This document shows, piece by piece, positions 52,860 through 63,330 of a stretch of DNA of 64,000 bases. A program made the position numbers and the translations under genes. This DNA comes from Pseudomonas cremoricolorata DSM 17059 = NBRC 16634. Its GTDB lineage: Bacteria; Pseudomonadota; Gammaproteobacteria; Pseudomonadales; Pseudomonadaceae. The notes under the pieces were generated by a model, which was not told where the DNA came from, made no database searches, and worked only from the letters and a program-made list of their open reading frames with translations. The stretch is taken from the NCBI RefSeq assembly GCF_000425745.1, contig NZ_AUEA01000007.1, positions 248,001-312,000 of the forward strand, written 5' to 3'. Position 1 is the first letter of the stretch, and each line of letters begins with the position of its first letter.

Positions 52860-55100
52860 ATGCGCACATGGATGCTGGCGCTGGCCGCAGGTCTGTTGAG
52901 CCTGCGCTTTCTACCCGTTTTGCCTGCAAGTGGCGTGCTAGTCGGCCTGGTGCTGATCGCCGTCCTGTGCCTCTGGCGTCGACACACCGTGGCCGCCTGC
53001 GTGTTGCTGGGGTTTTCCTGGGCCTGCTGGTCGGCCCAGCAGGCCATGCTCGACCGCCTGTCGGCAGAACTCGATGGCCGCACCTTATGGCTCGAAGCGA
53101 CGGTGGTCGGCTTGCCCGCGCGCACGCAAAGCGGCGTTCGCTTCGAGGTCCAGCAGCCGCAATCACGTCGTGCGCAATTGCCCACCCGGCTGCAACTGAG
53201 CTGGTTCAATGGCCCGCCAGTTATCCCGGGTGAGCGTTGGCGTCTGGCGGTGTCGCTCAAACGTGCGCATGGCTTGCTCAATCCCCATGGCCCAGACCGC
53301 GAGGCCAGCCTGCTGGCCAGACGCATCGGTGCTACCGGTACGGTCAAGGCTGGGGAGCGCCTGAGCGCTCAGGCCGGTAGCTGGCGCGACGCCCTGCGCC
53401 AGCGTTTGCTCAGCGTCGATGCACTGGGTCAGCAAGCACTGCTCAGCGCCCTGGTGCTGGGCGACGGCAGCGGCATCCGTGCTGAGCAATGGCAGGTGCT
53501 GCGCGACACTGGCGCCGTGCATTTGCTGGTCATCTCCGGGCAGCACATCGGTTTGCTGGCCGGATTGGTGTATGGGCTGGTCGCGCTGCTGGCACGCCTT
53601 GGCCTGTGGCCGGCGCGCCTGCCATGGCTGACCTGGGCCTGCGCCCTGTCACTGGTCGCGGCCTTGGGCTACGGCTGGCTGGCGGGGTTTCAAGTGCCGG
53701 TGCAGCGCGCCTGCCTGATGCTTGCCGTGGTGTTGCTCTGGCGTTTCTGCTTTCGACAGTTGCCGGCAAGCTTCCCCCTATTGCTTGCGCTCAACGGTGT
53801 GCTGTTGATCGAGCCGTTGGCCAGCCTGCTGCCAGGGTTCTGGCTGTCGTTCGCCGCTGTCGCCACGCTGATCTATTGCTTTGCCGGGCGTCTGGGTGGC
53901 TGGCGACCATGGCAGGCCTGGACCCGTGCGCAGTGGGTGATTGCCGTGGGCTTGCTGCCGCTACTGCTGGCGCTGGGGCTGCCGGTGAGCCTGAGCGCAC
54001 CGCTGGCCAATCTGCTGGCCGTGCCCTGGGTCAGCCTGGTGGTGCTACCGTTGACCTTGCTTGGCACCGCCTTGCTCTGGTTGCCCGTCGTTGGCGAGGC
54101 GCTCTTGTGGCTGGCAGGCGGCGCATTGCTGGGCTTGTTCGAAACCCTTGCCCAGTTCGCCCAATGGCGCCCGGCCTGGCTGCCGCCGGCGTTGCCGTGG
54201 AGCAACTGGACCTTGCTCGCCCTCGCCGTATTGCTGATGCTGCTGCCTCGTGGGCTGCCCCTGCGTGTGCCCGGCGTGCTCATGCTGCTGGCACTTTGGC
54301 CGCGTCTGGAGTCAGTGCCGTTGGGCGAAGCCGAGGTGCTGCACCTGGATGTCGGCCAGGGGCTGGCGGTACTGGTGCGCACCCGCCATCACACGCTGCT
54401 GTATGACGCAGGGCCGGCTTTCGGCGAAGTCGATCTGGGCGAGCAGGTGGTGCTGCCGACCCTGCGCAAACTCGGTGTCGACAGGCTCGACCTGCTGCTC
54501 ATCAGCCACGCCCACGCCGACCATGCCGGCGGCGCCTTGGCGGTCAGGCGCGGGCTGCCCGTGGCACGAGTGGTCAGCGGTGAGCCGACAGAAGTGGCGC
54601 CAGCCCTGGCAGCGCAGCCTTGCGTGAGCGATGAGGCCTGGGAATGGGACGGTGTGCGCTTTTCCCTCTGGCAGTGGGCGGGCGGCGACAGCAGTAACGA
54701 GCGCTCCTGCGTGTTGCTGGTCGAAGCGTCGGGGGAGCGCCTGCTGCTGGCCGGAGACATCGAACGCGGCGCCGAGCAGGCGTGGCTGGCGCAGCCGCAG
54801 CGGCCCACCGTCGATTGGCTGCAGGCGCCTCACCATGGTAGTCGCAGCTCTTCTACGGGCGCATTCCTGCGGGCGTTGTCGCCGCGCGGCGTGTTGATTT
54901 CCCGTGGTCGCGGCAACAGTTTCGGTCACCCCCATCCGCAGGTGCTGGCGCGTTATCGCGATCTGGGCCTGGCCATCGGCGATACGGCAGTGGACGGCGC
55001 GCTGCGGCTTCGCCTGGGCCAGCATGGGCGCATCAGTGGGCAGCGCGAGCAGCGACGCTTCTGGCGCGACCCAGCGCAGGGCAGCGACGAACCGCGCTGA
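52860..55100 (+). CDS. comEC: DNA internalization protein ComEC/Rec2
   Basis: A 746-residue polytopic inner-membrane protein, the channel for single-stranded DNA during natural transformation. An N-terminal membrane and OB-like part (1-200) is followed by the competence domain (LVLGDGSGI, HLLVISGQHIGLLAG near 190-240) with many helices. The C-terminal metallo-beta-lactamase-like domain starts at HLDVGQGLAVLV (about 497) and contains the metal motif HAHADHAGG near 545. The length matches the family. It is the first gene of a run with exbB, exbD and lipid A/KDO genes, 100 bp before exbB. Competence of this strain is not implied. Confidence 0.93.
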   Translation: MRTWMLALAAGLLSLRFLPVLPASGVLVGLVLIAVLCLWRRHTVAACVLLGFSWACWSAQQAMLDRLSAELDGRTLWLEATVVGLPARTQSGVRFEVQQPQSRRAQLPTRLQLSWFNGPPVIPGERWRLAVSLKRAHGLLNPHGPDREASLLARRIGATGTVKAGERLSAQAGSWRDALRQRLLSVDALGQQALLSALVLGDGSGIRAEQWQVLRDTGAVHLLVISGQHIGLLAGLVYGLVALLARLGLWPARLPWLTWACALSLVAALGYGWLAGFQVPVQRACLMLAVVLLWRFCFRQLPASFPLLLALNGVLLIEPLASLLPGFWLSFAAVATLIYCFAGRLGGWRPWQAWTRAQWVIAVGLLPLLLALGLPVSLSAPLANLLAVPWVSLVVLPLTLLGTALLWLPVVGEALLWLAGGALLGLFETLAQFAQWRPAWLPPALPWSNWTLLALAVLLMLLPRGLPLRVPGVLMLLALWPRLESVPLGEAEVLHLDVGQGLAVLVRTRHHTLLYDAGPAFGEVDLGEQVVLPTLRKLGVDRLDLLLISHAHADHAGGALAVRRGLPVARVVSGEPTEVAPALAAQPCVSDEAWEWDGVRFSLWQWAGGDSSNERSCVLLVEASGERLLLAGDIERGAEQAWLAQPQRPTVDWLQAPHHGSRSSSTGAFLRALSPRGVLISRGRGNSFGHPHPQVLARYRDLGLAIGDTAVDGALRLRLGQHGRISGQREQRRFWRDPAQGSDEPR

Positions 55101-55155
55101 TGCGAACCTGCGCAGGCGAGGGCGCTGCCACGACTTCCGGCAGGCCAGTGGCACA

Positions 55156-55170
55156 TTTACCTATGGTAAA
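55156..55170 (+). promoter_or_regulatory. palindrome upstream of exbB
   Basis: TTTACC-TAT-GGTAAA is a perfect 6-bp inverted repeat 30 bp before the exbB start. It may be an operator or part of a promoter between comEC and the envelope operon; no clear -35/-10 pair was found. Confidence 0.35.
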
Positions 55171-55200
55171 GTGGCGGCCTTTTTTCAGGGGGTGCCTAAC

Positions 55201-55836
55201 GTGTGGGAATTGGTCAAGTCGGGCGGCTGGATGATGCTGCCGATCATTCTGAGTTCCATCGCTGCCATGGCGATTGTCGTGGAACGTTTGTGGACCTTGC
55301 GCGCCAGTCGCGTCACGCCCCCTCACTTGCTGGGTCAGGTGTGGATGTGGATCAAGGATAAACAGCTCACCAGCGACAAGCTCAAGGCGCTGCGTGCCGA
55401 CTCGCCGCTGGGGGAAATTCTCGCGGCGGGGCTGGCCAACTCCCGGCATGGCCGGGAAATCATGAAAGAGTGCATCGAGGAAGCGGCGTCGCGGGTGATC
55501 CATGAACTGGAGCGCTACGTCAGCACCCTCGGCACCATCGCTGCGATGGCACCGCTGTTGGGCCTGTTGGGCACGGTGCTCGGGATGATCGACATCTTCA
55601 GCGCCTTCATGGGCTCGCAGATGACCACCAATGCCTCGGTGCTCGCCGGCGGTATCTCCAAGGCGCTGGTCACCACTGCAGCCGGTCTGATGGTGGGTAT
55701 TCCTGCGGTGTTCTTCCACCGTTTCCTGCTGCGCCGGATCGATGAACTGGTAGTGGGCATGGAGCAGGAAGCGATCAAGCTGGTGGAAGTGCTGCAGGGT
55801 GATCGTGAAGTGGAAATCAGCGGAGCCAAAGCGTGA
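55201..55836 (+). CDS. exbB: ExbB/TolQ-family proton channel protein
   Basis: A 211-residue inner-membrane protein with three hydrophobic segments (about 10-30, 105-135 and 145-172). GTLGTIAAMAPLLGLLGTVLGMI and the conserved MotA/TolQ/ExbB region identify it. With ExbD it converts proton-motive force into movement of a partner (TonB or Tol-like). No tonB is adjacent. The location before lpxK suggests a role in lipid A or envelope transport, as in other pseudomonads. The start is GTG at 55201, with AGGGGGTG about eight bases upstream. It overlaps exbD by 4 bp. Confidence 0.92.
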   Translation: MWELVKSGGWMMLPIILSSIAAMAIVVERLWTLRASRVTPPHLLGQVWMWIKDKQLTSDKLKALRADSPLGEILAAGLANSRHGREIMKECIEEAASRVIHELERYVSTLGTIAAMAPLLGLLGTVLGMIDIFSAFMGSQMTTNASVLAGGISKALVTTAAGLMVGIPAVFFHRFLLRRIDELVVGMEQEAIKLVEVLQGDREVEISGAKA

Positions 55837-56267
55837 AGTTCCGGCGCAACCGCCAGCGCGAGAATGTCGATATCAATCTCGCCTCGCTGATCGACGTGGT
55901 TTTTGTGCTGCTGCTGTTCTTCGTGGTCACCACCACGTTCACCCGCGAGAACCAGCTGCGTGTCGAATTGCCCGAGTCGGTCAGCGCCAGTGCGGCGCCG
56001 GCGGGGCAGGAGCGTCTGGTGGAAATCACCATCAGCGCCGAGGGTGTGTATTCGGTCAACAACAACCTGCTGCCCAAGAGCGATCTGGCCACCCTTACCG
56101 AAGCCGTGCAACGTGCCTCGGCCGGTGATAACACCTTGCCGCTGCTGATCAGTGCCGATGGCAAGACTCCGCATCAGGCCGTGGTGACTGCGATGGATGC
56201 AGCCGGCAAGCTGGGCTTCAGCCAGTTGCGCATGACCACGGTCGAGGCGGTTCAGGAGACGCCGTGA
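55833..56267 (+). CDS. exbD: ExbD/TolR-family protein
   Basis: A 144-residue protein with a single membrane helix (about 17-38, [18 protein letters not shown]) that carries the conserved Asp for proton passage. The periplasmic domain ends near the C-terminus. It is the partner of ExbB encoded just upstream. The start is a GTG overlapping the exbB stop (GTGA). The stop shares one base with the lpxK start. Confidence 0.93.
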   Translation: MKFRRNRQRENVDINLASLIDVVFVLLLFFVVTTTFTRENQLRVELPESVSASAAPAGQERLVEITISAEGVYSVNNNLLPKSDLATLTEAVQRASAGDNTLPLLISADGKTPHQAVVTAMDAAGKLGFSQLRMTTVEAVQETP

Positions 56268-57259
56268 TGGCTTTCACCGAGCGCTTGTTGCAAGCCTGGT
56301 ACAGCGGGCACCCGGCGCTGGCGCTGCTACGCCCGCTGGAGGCGTTGTACCGCCGCGTCGTTACCCGCAAGCGCGCAGTCTTCATCTCTGGCGAGCGCCC
56401 CAGCTACCGTGCCCCGGTGCCGGTGATCGTGGTCGGCAATATCACCGTTGGCGGCACTGGCAAGACGCCGATGATTCTCTGGCTGATCGAACACTGCCGC
56501 CGCCGCGGCCTGCGCGTGGGCGTGGTGAGCCGCGGTTATGGCGCCAAGCCGCCGTCCTTGCCCTGGCGGGTGGAAGCCGGGCAGAGCGCCGAGCAGGCTG
56601 GTGATGAGCCATTGCTGATCGTGCGCCGCACGGACGTCGCGCTGATGATCGACCCTGACCGCCCCAGGGCCGTGCAAGCGTTGCTCGCAGCGCAACCGCT
56701 CGACCTGATCCTCTGCGACGATGGCCTGCAGCACTATCGCCTGGCGCGTGACCTTGAACTGGTGCTGATCGATGCCGCGCGAGGCCTGGGCAACGGCCGC
56801 TGCCTGCCGGCCGGGCCCCTGCGCGAGCCGGCCGAGCGTCTCTCTTCGGTCGATGCAGTGCTGTACAACGGTGCCAGCGCGGATTCGACGGGGGGCTTTG
56901 CCTTCCAGCTCAGGCCAAGCGCTCTGGTCAATCTGCTCAGCGCAGAGCGTCAGAGCCTCGATCATTTCCCCCCTGGCCAGACGCTGCACGCCGTGGCCGG
57001 TATCGGTAACCCCCAGCGTTTCTTCAATACCTTGCAGGCGCTAGACTGGCAGCCACTGCCGCACCCTTTCGCCGACCATGCCCAGTTCAGCCGCCAGGCG
57101 CTGAGCTTCAGCCCCTCGCTGCCGTTGGTCATGACCGAAAAGGATGCGGTCAAATGCCAGGCCTTCGCCGCCGATGACTGGTGGTATCTGGCGGTCGAAG
57201 CGCAACCCAGTGCGGCCTTCACCGACTGGTTCGATGCCCAATTGCAACGCCTGCTGTGA
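56267..57259 (+). CDS. lpxK: tetraacyldisaccharide 4'-kinase LpxK
   Basis: A 330-residue membrane-associated kinase. It phosphorylates the 4' position of the lipid A precursor disaccharide-1-phosphate to give lipid IVA. The P-loop [12 protein letters not shown] is at 58-69; VVSRGYG and [19 protein letters not shown] follow, with the conserved Asp and His. An N-terminal hydrophobic helix precedes the loop. AGGAG at 56254-56258 lies eight bases before the ATG at 56267, which is preferred over the overlapping GTG at 56264. Its length matches E. coli LpxK. Confidence 0.95.
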   Translation: MAFTERLLQAWYSGHPALALLRPLEALYRRVVTRKRAVFISGERPSYRAPVPVIVVGNITVGGTGKTPMILWLIEHCRRRGLRVGVVSRGYGAKPPSLPWRVEAGQSAEQAGDEPLLIVRRTDVALMIDPDRPRAVQALLAAQPLDLILCDDGLQHYRLARDLELVLIDAARGLGNGRCLPAGPLREPAERLSSVDAVLYNGASADSTGGFAFQLRPSALVNLLSAERQSLDHFPPGQTLHAVAGIGNPQRFFNTLQALDWQPLPHPFADHAQFSRQALSFSPSLPLVMTEKDAVKCQAFAADDWWYLAVEAQPSAAFTDWFDAQLQRLL

Positions 57260-57299
57260 ATCCCTTTTCTTTTCCGGCCAACGCCCCCAGGACCCCTTC

Positions 57300-57485
57300 A
57301 TGGACACCAAACTGCTCGACATTCTGGCTTGCCCGATCACCAAGAGCCCGCTCAAGCTCAGCGCCGACAAGACCGAGCTGATCAGCAAGAGCGCGGGCCT
57401 CGCCTATCCGATTCGCGACGGCATTCCGGTGATGCTGGAAAGCGAAGCCCGCACGCTGACCGACGAGGAGCGCCTGGACAAATGA
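57300..57485 (+). CDS. ycaR: Trm112/YcaR-family small protein
   Basis: A 61-residue protein ([20 protein letters not shown]). The Trm112/UPF0434 fold is conserved, although the second pair of zinc cysteines found in other members is missing. The exact role of bacterial members is unknown; in enterobacteria it is found between lpxK and kdsB as here. AGGA precedes the ATG. It overlaps kdsB by 4 bp, so it is co-translated with KDO synthesis. Confidence 0.9.
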   Translation: MDTKLLDILACPITKSPLKLSADKTELISKSAGLAYPIRDGIPVMLESEARTLTDEERLDK

Positions 57486-58246
57486 GCCTGAATTTCACTG
57501 TCGTCATTCCTGCTCGCCTGCGTTCCACCCGCCTGCCAGGCAAGCCGCTGTTGCTTATCGCTGGCAAGCCCATGGTCCAGCATGTCTGGGAACAGGCATG
57601 CAAAAGTGCCGCGGCGCGGGTGGTGATCGCCACCGATGACCAAAGCATCCTCGATGCCTGCCTGGCGTTCGGCGCCGAGGCCGTGATGACCCGCGTCGAT
57701 CACGAGTCGGGCACTGACCGCCTGGCCGAAGTGGCCGCGCTGCTGGGCCTGGCAGATGACGCCATCGTGGTCAACGTCCAGGGCGACGAGCCGTTGATTC
57801 CGCCGGTGATCATCGACCAAGTGGCGACCAATCTGGCAGCCCACCCGCAAGCGGGCATCGCCACCCTGGCCGAAGCGATCGAAGACCCACAGACCGTGTT
57901 CAACCCCAATGCGGTCAAAGTGGTCAGCGACAAGAACGGCCTGGCGCTGAGCTTCAGCCGGGCACCGCTGCCCTGGGCGCGCGATGCGTTCGCCAAGAAC
58001 CGTGAACAGTTGCCTGAAGGCGTGCCGTATCGTCGCCACATCGGTATGTACGCCTACCGTGTTGGCTTCTTGCAGGATTTCGTGAGCTGGGGCCCGTGCT
58101 GGCTCGAACAGGCTGAGTCGCTGGAGCAATTGCGCGCCCTGTGGCATGGCGTGCGTATCCACGTGGCCGACGCCTTCGAAGCACCAGCGGTGGGTGTGGA
58201 CACTCAAGAAGATCTCGAGCGCGTTCGGCGCCTGCTGGAGCACTGA
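57482..58246 (+). CDS. kdsB: 3-deoxy-manno-octulosonate cytidylyltransferase
   Basis: A 254-residue cytosolic enzyme that activates KDO to CMP-KDO for the LPS inner core. The nucleotide-binding start [19 protein letters not shown], the VATDD motif, [10 protein letters not shown] with the metal-binding Asp, and [10 protein letters not shown] are all diagnostic. It is coupled by overlap to ycaR upstream and by one base (TGATG) to the phosphatase downstream. Confidence 0.96.
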   Translation: MSLNFTVVIPARLRSTRLPGKPLLLIAGKPMVQHVWEQACKSAAARVVIATDDQSILDACLAFGAEAVMTRVDHESGTDRLAEVAALLGLADDAIVVNVQGDEPLIPPVIIDQVATNLAAHPQAGIATLAEAIEDPQTVFNPNAVKVVSDKNGLALSFSRAPLPWARDAFAKNREQLPEGVPYRRHIGMYAYRVGFLQDFVSWGPCWLEQAESLEQLRALWHGVRIHVADAFEAPAVGVDTQEDLERVRRLLEH

Positions 58247-58710
58247 TGCGCATTCTGTTCGTCTGCCTGGGTAACATCTGCCGTTCGCCCACCGCCGAAG
58301 GCGTCATGCGCCAACAGCTCGAGCGCGCGGGGCTGGCCAAGCGGGTCGAGGTGGCCTCGGCTGGCACCGGCGACTGGCATGTCGGCAACGCCCCTGACAG
58401 CCGCACCAGTCGCGCCGCGATGGCCCGTGGCTACGACCTGTCGCGCCAGCGCGCGCAGCAGGTCAAGGCAGAGGATTTCGCCGAGTACGATCTGATCCTG
58501 GCGATGGACTCGAGCAACCTGCGTGATCTGCAAGCCTTGCGACCGGCCAACGCCAGCGCCGAGCTCGATCTGTTCCTGCGCCGCTATGGCGCCTCAGTCG
58601 AGGACGTTCCTGATCCGTACTATGGCGGCGCTGACGGCTTCGAGCAGGTCCTCGATCTGATCGAGACGGCCTGCGCGAGCCTGCTCGACGAAATCAAGGG
58701 GCGGTCATGA
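58246..58710 (+). CDS. low-molecular-weight protein tyrosine phosphatase
   Basis: A 154-residue LMW-PTP. The P-loop VCLGNICRSP carries catalytic Cys7 in CX5R, and the general acid Asp lies in VEDVPDPYYGG. Such phosphatases act on tyrosine-phosphorylated kinases of polysaccharide export in other bacteria; the target here is not known, and no BY-kinase is nearby. The ATG overlaps the kdsB stop by one base, and its stop overlaps the murB start by four. Confidence 0.92.
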   Translation: MRILFVCLGNICRSPTAEGVMRQQLERAGLAKRVEVASAGTGDWHVGNAPDSRTSRAAMARGYDLSRQRAQQVKAEDFAEYDLILAMDSSNLRDLQALRPANASAELDLFLRRYGASVEDVPDPYYGGADGFEQVLDLIETACASLLDEIKGRS

Positions 58711-59726
58711 CCGCGACCTGGCAGGAGCAAGCGTCGCTCAAGGCGCTCAACACCTTTGGCATCGATGTCGCCGCACGCTATCTGGTGCGCGCCAGCAGCG
58801 ACGATGATATTCGCCAGGCCCTGGCAGCGGCAGCGCAGCGCGATCTGCCGGTGCTGGTGCTGGGCGGCGGCAGTAACCTGTTGCTGACCCGTGATGTCGA
58901 TGCGCTGGTGCTGCAGATCGCCAGCCGTGGCCGGCGTGTGCTGGGTGACGTTGATCAGCGCGTGGTGGTCGAAGCCGAGGCGGGGGAGCCTTGGCATCCT
59001 TTCGTGCAGTGGAGTATCAGCCAGGGTTTGTGTGGCCTCGAAAATCTCAGCCTGATACCGGGCACGGTGGGCGCCGCACCGATGCAGAACATCGGCGCCT
59101 ATGGCGTGGAAATCAAGGATGTATTTGCAGGGCTCAGCGCGTTGGACCGCCAGACCGGCGAGGTGCGTGAGTTCAGCCTGCAAGACTGCGCATTCGCCTA
59201 TCGCGACAGCGTGTTCAAGGCCAATCCTGGTCGCTGGTTGATCCTGCGGGTGCGCTTCGCATTGAGCCGTACGCTCGATGCGCACCTCGACTACGGACCT
59301 GTGCGCCAGCGCTTGCTGGAAGAAGGCTGCGAACAGCCCACTGCCCAGGCCATCAGCGAGGCCATTTGCAGCATCCGCCGCGAGAAACTGCCTGATCCGG
59401 CAGTGCTGGGCAACGCTGGCAGCTTTTTCAAGAACCCAGTGGTGTCCGCCGAGTGCGCCCAGCGTCTGCGTGCCGCTCACCCAGGGCTGGTGGCTTACCC
59501 GCAGGGCAGTGCGGGGGTCAAGCTCGCCGCTGGCTGGCTGATCGAACAGGCTGGCTGGAAGGGCTATCGCGAGGGCGACGCTGGCGTTCACCAGCAGCAG
59601 GCCCTGGTGCTGGTCAACCATGGCCAGGCCACAGGTGCCCAACTGCACGCGCTGGCCGGCAAGATCCAGGCCGATATACGCGCGCGCTTCGGCGTCGAGC
59701 TGGAAATGGAGCCCAATCTCTACTGA
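58707..59726 (+). CDS. murB: UDP-N-acetylenolpyruvoylglucosamine reductase
   Basis: A 339-residue flavoenzyme that reduces enolpyruvyl-UDP-GlcNAc to UDP-MurNAc in peptidoglycan synthesis. FAD-binding PVLVLGGGSNLLL is near 50 and IPGTVGAAPMQNIGAYGVEI near 120. The catalytic Ser is in LGNAGSFFKNPVV and the closing Glu in the C-terminal ELEMEPNLY. It is a type I MurB by length. It is the last gene of the run and ends at a bidirectional terminator shared with rne. Confidence 0.95.
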   Translation: MTATWQEQASLKALNTFGIDVAARYLVRASSDDDIRQALAAAAQRDLPVLVLGGGSNLLLTRDVDALVLQIASRGRRVLGDVDQRVVVEAEAGEPWHPFVQWSISQGLCGLENLSLIPGTVGAAPMQNIGAYGVEIKDVFAGLSALDRQTGEVREFSLQDCAFAYRDSVFKANPGRWLILRVRFALSRTLDAHLDYGPVRQRLLEEGCEQPTAQAISEAICSIRREKLPDPAVLGNAGSFFKNPVVSAECAQRLRAAHPGLVAYPQGSAGVKLAAGWLIEQAGWKGYREGDAGVHQQQALVLVNHGQATGAQLHALAGKIQADIRARFGVELEMEPNLY

Positions 59727-59768
59727 TGCCGTAACCCAAATCGAGACATCGATCTACAGACGCCCAAC

Positions 59769-59803
59769 AAAAAGCCCCGCCAGTTCGCACTGGCGGGGCT
59801 TTT
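59769..59803. terminator. bidirectional terminator between murB and rne
   Basis: AAAAGCCCCGCCAGT (59770-59784) pairs with ACTGGCGGGGCTTTT (59789-59803) around TCGC. A and T tails on both sides allow termination of both convergent genes. Confidence 0.93.
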
Positions 59804-59819
59804 CGTTCAGGCGGTCAAA

Positions 59820-62800
59820 TCAATCGTGATGCGGTTTCTGTGCATCGATCGGTTGGTCTGCCTGGGCCTGTGCAGCGGCGGCGGCGGCAGCAGCTTCGGC
59901 CTCACGCTTGCGGCGACGCACTTCCCGCGGGTCGTTCGGCGCACGGCCATTGGACAGCATCACCGTGGCAGGCTCGGCAGCAGGTGCCTGCTCTGCAACG
60001 GGCTCGGCTGGCTCAGGCGCTTGCTCGGCGCTTTGCGCGGTCGCTTCGGTCTGAGCTGCGACTGCAGGCTCGGGTGCCGATACCGCTTGCTCGGTGATTA
60101 CCACAGGGGCCGGTTGGGGCGCTTGCTCGGCTGCGGGCGCCTCTACTACTGCGGTGGCAGCAGTTGGCTCGACCTCGGCGACTTCGGCAGCCGGTGCTGG
60201 CTGCTCTGCCCGCACCGCTGGCTCGATTTCGCCACCCTCGGCGACTGGGGCAGCTTCGACTGCTTCGCGGCTGCGTTGCGGAGTGTGCTCGACCACTGGC
60301 GTGGCATCGGCGACAACCTCGGTTACCGGCTCGGGCTGTGCTTGCTCGACCACCGGGGCGATGGCCGCGGCTTCAGCCGGTGGCGGCACTTCTGCAGCCT
60401 GCGGCGCTTCGAGGGTCTGCTCGACGGTCTCGGTCGCGCGCTCAGCTTGCTGTTGCGCCTGAGCTTCGGCATCGGCACTGACCTGGCTGCTGGCGACAGC
60501 TGCGGTGACTGCCAGGCCGGCGGCCAGTTCGGCGCCCAGCGGCGAGGCCTGGTGCTGTTCAGTGGGCTGCTCGGAAGAGGCCGCAGCTTGCGTTTCGCTG
60601 CCTTCTTCTTCGCCTTCGATCAGCTCGCCATTGGCATTGCGCTGACGCTCGCGACGGTTGCTGCGGCGACGCTGCCCACGGGAGCGGCGGCGCGGACGCT
60701 CGTCGTCACCGTTGTCCTGATCGGCCTGGGCTTCGTCGGCGGCGTCGGTAGACGCTTGCTCGTCACTGGTTTCGGCAGCCTGCTCGGCGGCGCGCGGTTG
60801 ACGCTCTTCACGCTGGGCACGTGGCTGACGCTCTTCGCGAGGCGCGCGCTCTTCCTGCTTGGCAGGTGCTTGGGTAGCGGCCGCTTCGACTTGGGCAGCG
60901 TCGTTCTGTACGACTTCGGTCGACAGCACTTCGGTTGGCACGACTTCACTCAAGGCGACAACGGCTTCCTGAGGTGCACGCTCTTCGCGGGGTGCGCGTT
61001 CTTCGCGGCTGGCACGGCCTTCGCGCGGTGCACGCTCTTCGCGAGGGGCACGTTCTTCACGGCCTTCGCGTGGAGCGCGTTCTTCCCGTGGGGCGCGCTC
61101 GCTACGCGGTGCGCGTTCTTCACGCGGTGCACGCTCCTCGCGAGGGGCACGTTCTTCACGGCTGGCTGCAACGGCAGGGGCGGCATCCAGTGGCTCGCGC
61201 AGTTCGCGGACCGGGCGATCTTCACGATTGCCGCGACGGTCTTCGCGCGGCTGGCGGGCTGCTCGTTCTTCACGCGGGGCGCGTTCTTCACGTGGCTGAC
61301 GCTCTTCACGCGGCTGGCGTTCCTCACGGGCAGGGCGCTCGCTGCGTTCTTCGCGCGGCTTGCGTTCTTCGTCGCGACGACCACCGCGGTTGCGGCTCTG
61401 CTGGCGACCGTTGCGGCGCTCCTCGTTACGTTGGCTACGCTCGCTGGCGGCCGGTTTTTCCGGGCTGGCGACCGGCGCTGGTGCGGGCTCTTCCTTGGCG
61501 GCGAACAGGCTGACCAGCGACTTCACCAGGCCTTTGAACAGGCTTGGCTCGGGCGCTGCGGGGGCGGCCGCGACGGGGGCGACCGGCTGCTCTTGCGGGG
61601 TGCTCGGCACCGGCGCACTGGTGCGTGGCGGAGCGGTCTTGACCGCAGCTTCCTGACGCACCAGGGTGCGGGTGGCGGCTTGCGGCTGGACTTCTTCGGT
61701 CTCGCTGGTGGCGATTTCGTAGCTGGACTGGTTGTTCAGCACTTCCGGATTGTCGTCGCGCAGGCGCTGGACTTCGAAGTGCGGAGTTTCCAGGTGATCG
61801 TTCGGCAGGATGATGATGCGTGCGCGAGTGCGCAGTTCGATCTTGGTGATCGAGTTGCGTTTTTCGTTGAGCAGGAAGGCCGCAACCGGAATCGGCACCT
61901 GGGCGCGCACTTCAGCGGTGCGATCTTTCAGGGCTTCTTCTTCGATCAGGCGCAGGATCGCCAGCGACAGCGACTCGACGTCACGGATGATGCCGGTGCC
62001 CGAGCAGCGCGGGCAGACGATGCCACTGCTTTCGCCCAGGGAAGGGCGCAGGCGCTGACGGGACATTTCCAGCAGGCCGAAGCGCGAGATGCGTCCTACC
62101 TGAACACGAGCGCGGTCGGCTTCCAGGGCTTCACGGACACGCTCTTCCACGGCACGCTGGTTCTTCGCCGGGGTCATGTCGATGAAGTCGATGACGATCA
62201 GGCCGCCGATGTCACGCAGGCGCAGCTGGCGGGCGATTTCTTCGGCTGCTTCCAGGTTGGTCTGCAGGGCGGTTTCTTCGATGTCGCTGCCTTTGGTGGC
62301 ACGCGCCGAGTTGATGTCGATGGACACCAGGGCTTCGGTAGGATCGATGACGATGGAGCCGCCGGACGGCAGCTCGACGACGCGCTGGAAGGCGGTCTCG
62401 ATCTGGCTTTCGATCTGGAAGCGATTGAACAGCGGCACGCTGTCTTCGTACAGCTTCACCTTGCTGGCGTACTGTGGCATCACCTGGCGGATGAAGGTCA
62501 GGGCTTCTTCCTGGGCCTCGATGCTGTCGATAAGTACTTCGCCGATGTCCTGGCGCAGGTAGTCGCGAATCGCGCGGATGATGACATTGCTTTCCTGGTA
62601 GATCAGGAACGGCGCGTTGCGGTCGAGGGAGGCTTCCTTGATGGCGGTCCACAGTTGCAGCAGGTAGTCGAGGTCCCACTGCATTTCTTCGCTGCTGCGA
62701 CCAAGGCCTGCAGTGCGCACGATCAGCCCCATGTCGGCCGGAACGGTCAGGCCGTTGAGGGCTTCACGCAGTTCGTTGCGCTCTTCACCTTCGATGCGAC

Positions 62801-63215
62801 GGGAGATGCCGCCGGCACGCGGGTTGTTGGGCATCAGCACCAGGTAGCGGCCGGCCAGGCTGATGAAGGTGGTGAGGGCCGCACCCTTGTTGCCACGTTC
62901 TTCTTTCTCGACCTGGACGATGACTTCCTGGCCTTCGCTCAGGACTTCTTTGATGTTGACGCGGCCTTCTGGGGACTTCTTGAAGTACTCGCGGGAGATT
63001 TCCTTGAGAGGCAGGAAGCCGTGGCGTTCCGAGCCGAAGTCGACGAAAGCGGCTTCGAGGCTGGGTTCGATGCGAGTGATGCGGCCTTTGTAGATGTTGG
63101 CCTTTTTCTGCTCGCGGGCACCGGACTCGATGTCCAGGTCGTACAGACGCTGGCCATCTACCAGAGCTACACGCAACTCTTCGGGTTGAGTTGCGTTGAT
63201 CAGCATTCTTTTCAT
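59820..63215 (-). CDS. rne: ribonuclease E
   Basis: A 1131-residue endoribonuclease, scaffold of the RNA degradosome and processor of rRNA, tRNA and mRNA. The start [20 protein letters not shown] is the conserved N-terminus, so an upstream in-frame codon is rejected. S1 domain at about 35-125; catalytic Asp residues lie in [12 protein letters not shown] and [11 protein letters not shown]; Zn-link CPRCSGTG near 405. From about 570 the protein is disordered: first Arg/Glu repeats (REERAP) for RNA binding, then an Ala/Glu/Pro-rich stretch to a basic C-terminus ([16 protein letters not shown]) for partner binding. Expression is probably autoregulated through the leader. Confidence 0.96.
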   Translation of the reverse strand: MKRMLINATQPEELRVALVDGQRLYDLDIESGAREQKKANIYKGRITRIEPSLEAAFVDFGSERHGFLPLKEISREYFKKSPEGRVNIKEVLSEGQEVIVQVEKEERGNKGAALTTFISLAGRYLVLMPNNPRAGGISRRIEGEERNELREALNGLTVPADMGLIVRTAGLGRSSEEMQWDLDYLLQLWTAIKEASLDRNAPFLIYQESNVIIRAIRDYLRQDIGEVLIDSIEAQEEALTFIRQVMPQYASKVKLYEDSVPLFNRFQIESQIETAFQRVVELPSGGSIVIDPTEALVSIDINSARATKGSDIEETALQTNLEAAEEIARQLRLRDIGGLIVIDFIDMTPAKNQRAVEERVREALEADRARVQVGRISRFGLLEMSRQRLRPSLGESSGIVCPRCSGTGIIRDVESLSLAILRLIEEEALKDRTAEVRAQVPIPVAAFLLNEKRNSITKIELRTRARIIILPNDHLETPHFEVQRLRDDNPEVLNNQSSYEIATSETEEVQPQAATRTLVRQEAAVKTAPPRTSAPVPSTPQEQPVAPVAAAPAAPEPSLFKGLVKSLVSLFAAKEEPAPAPVASPEKPAASERSQRNEERRNGRQQSRNRGGRRDEERKPREERSERPAREERQPREERQPREERAPREERAARQPREDRRGNREDRPVRELREPLDAAPAVAASREERAPREERAPREERAPRSERAPREERAPREGREERAPREERAPREGRASREERAPREERAPQEAVVALSEVVPTEVLSTEVVQNDAAQVEAAATQAPAKQEERAPREERQPRAQREERQPRAAEQAAETSDEQASTDAADEAQADQDNGDDERPRRRSRGQRRRSNRRERQRNANGELIEGEEEGSETQAAASSEQPTEQHQASPLGAELAAGLAVTAAVASSQVSADAEAQAQQQAERATETVEQTLEAPQAAEVPPPAEAAAIAPVVEQAQPEPVTEVVADATPVVEHTPQRSREAVEAAPVAEGGEIEPAVRAEQPAPAAEVAEVEPTAATAVVEAPAAEQAPQPAPVVITEQAVSAPEPAVAAQTEATAQSAEQAPEPAEPVAEQAPAAEPATVMLSNGRAPNDPREVRRRKREAEAAAAAAAAQAQADQPIDAQKPHHD
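60965..61380 (-). repeat. REERAP-type coding repeats in rne
   Basis: The coding sequence repeats units for Arg-Glu-Glu-Arg-Ala-Pro with variants (QP, SE, GR) about fifteen to twenty times. It gives an Arg/Glu-rich RNA-binding tract in the RNase E scaffold region. Boundaries are approximate. Repeat number may vary between strains. Confidence 0.8.
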
Positions 63216-63330
63216 GTTGTACCGTCGGTTTCCGGGCTGCCGGAAACGGCGTTCGGCACACACGACTTTCCATGGTCGGTGCCAAGGTGCGACAGGGGTA
63301 GCGAGCTACCCCCGTGTCCAGCGATATTCG
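63216..63330 (-). promoter_or_regulatory. structured 5' leader of rne
   Basis: Two strong hairpins precede rne: GTTTCCGG-GCTG-CCGGAAAC (63228-63247), 12 nt from the start codon, and GGGGTAG-CGAG-CTACCCC (63295-63312), extended by GACA/TGTC. RNase E mRNA leaders are known to fold and mediate autoregulation. Pseudomonads carry a conserved rne leader structure (Rfam motif rne-II), to which this likely corresponds; that match was not computed. Confidence 0.6.

Noticed and set aside
54904..55200. Longer N-terminus for ExbB
   Set aside because: The upstream frame overlaps comEC and lacks a ribosome site; GTG at 55201 has a good one and matches the family N-terminus.
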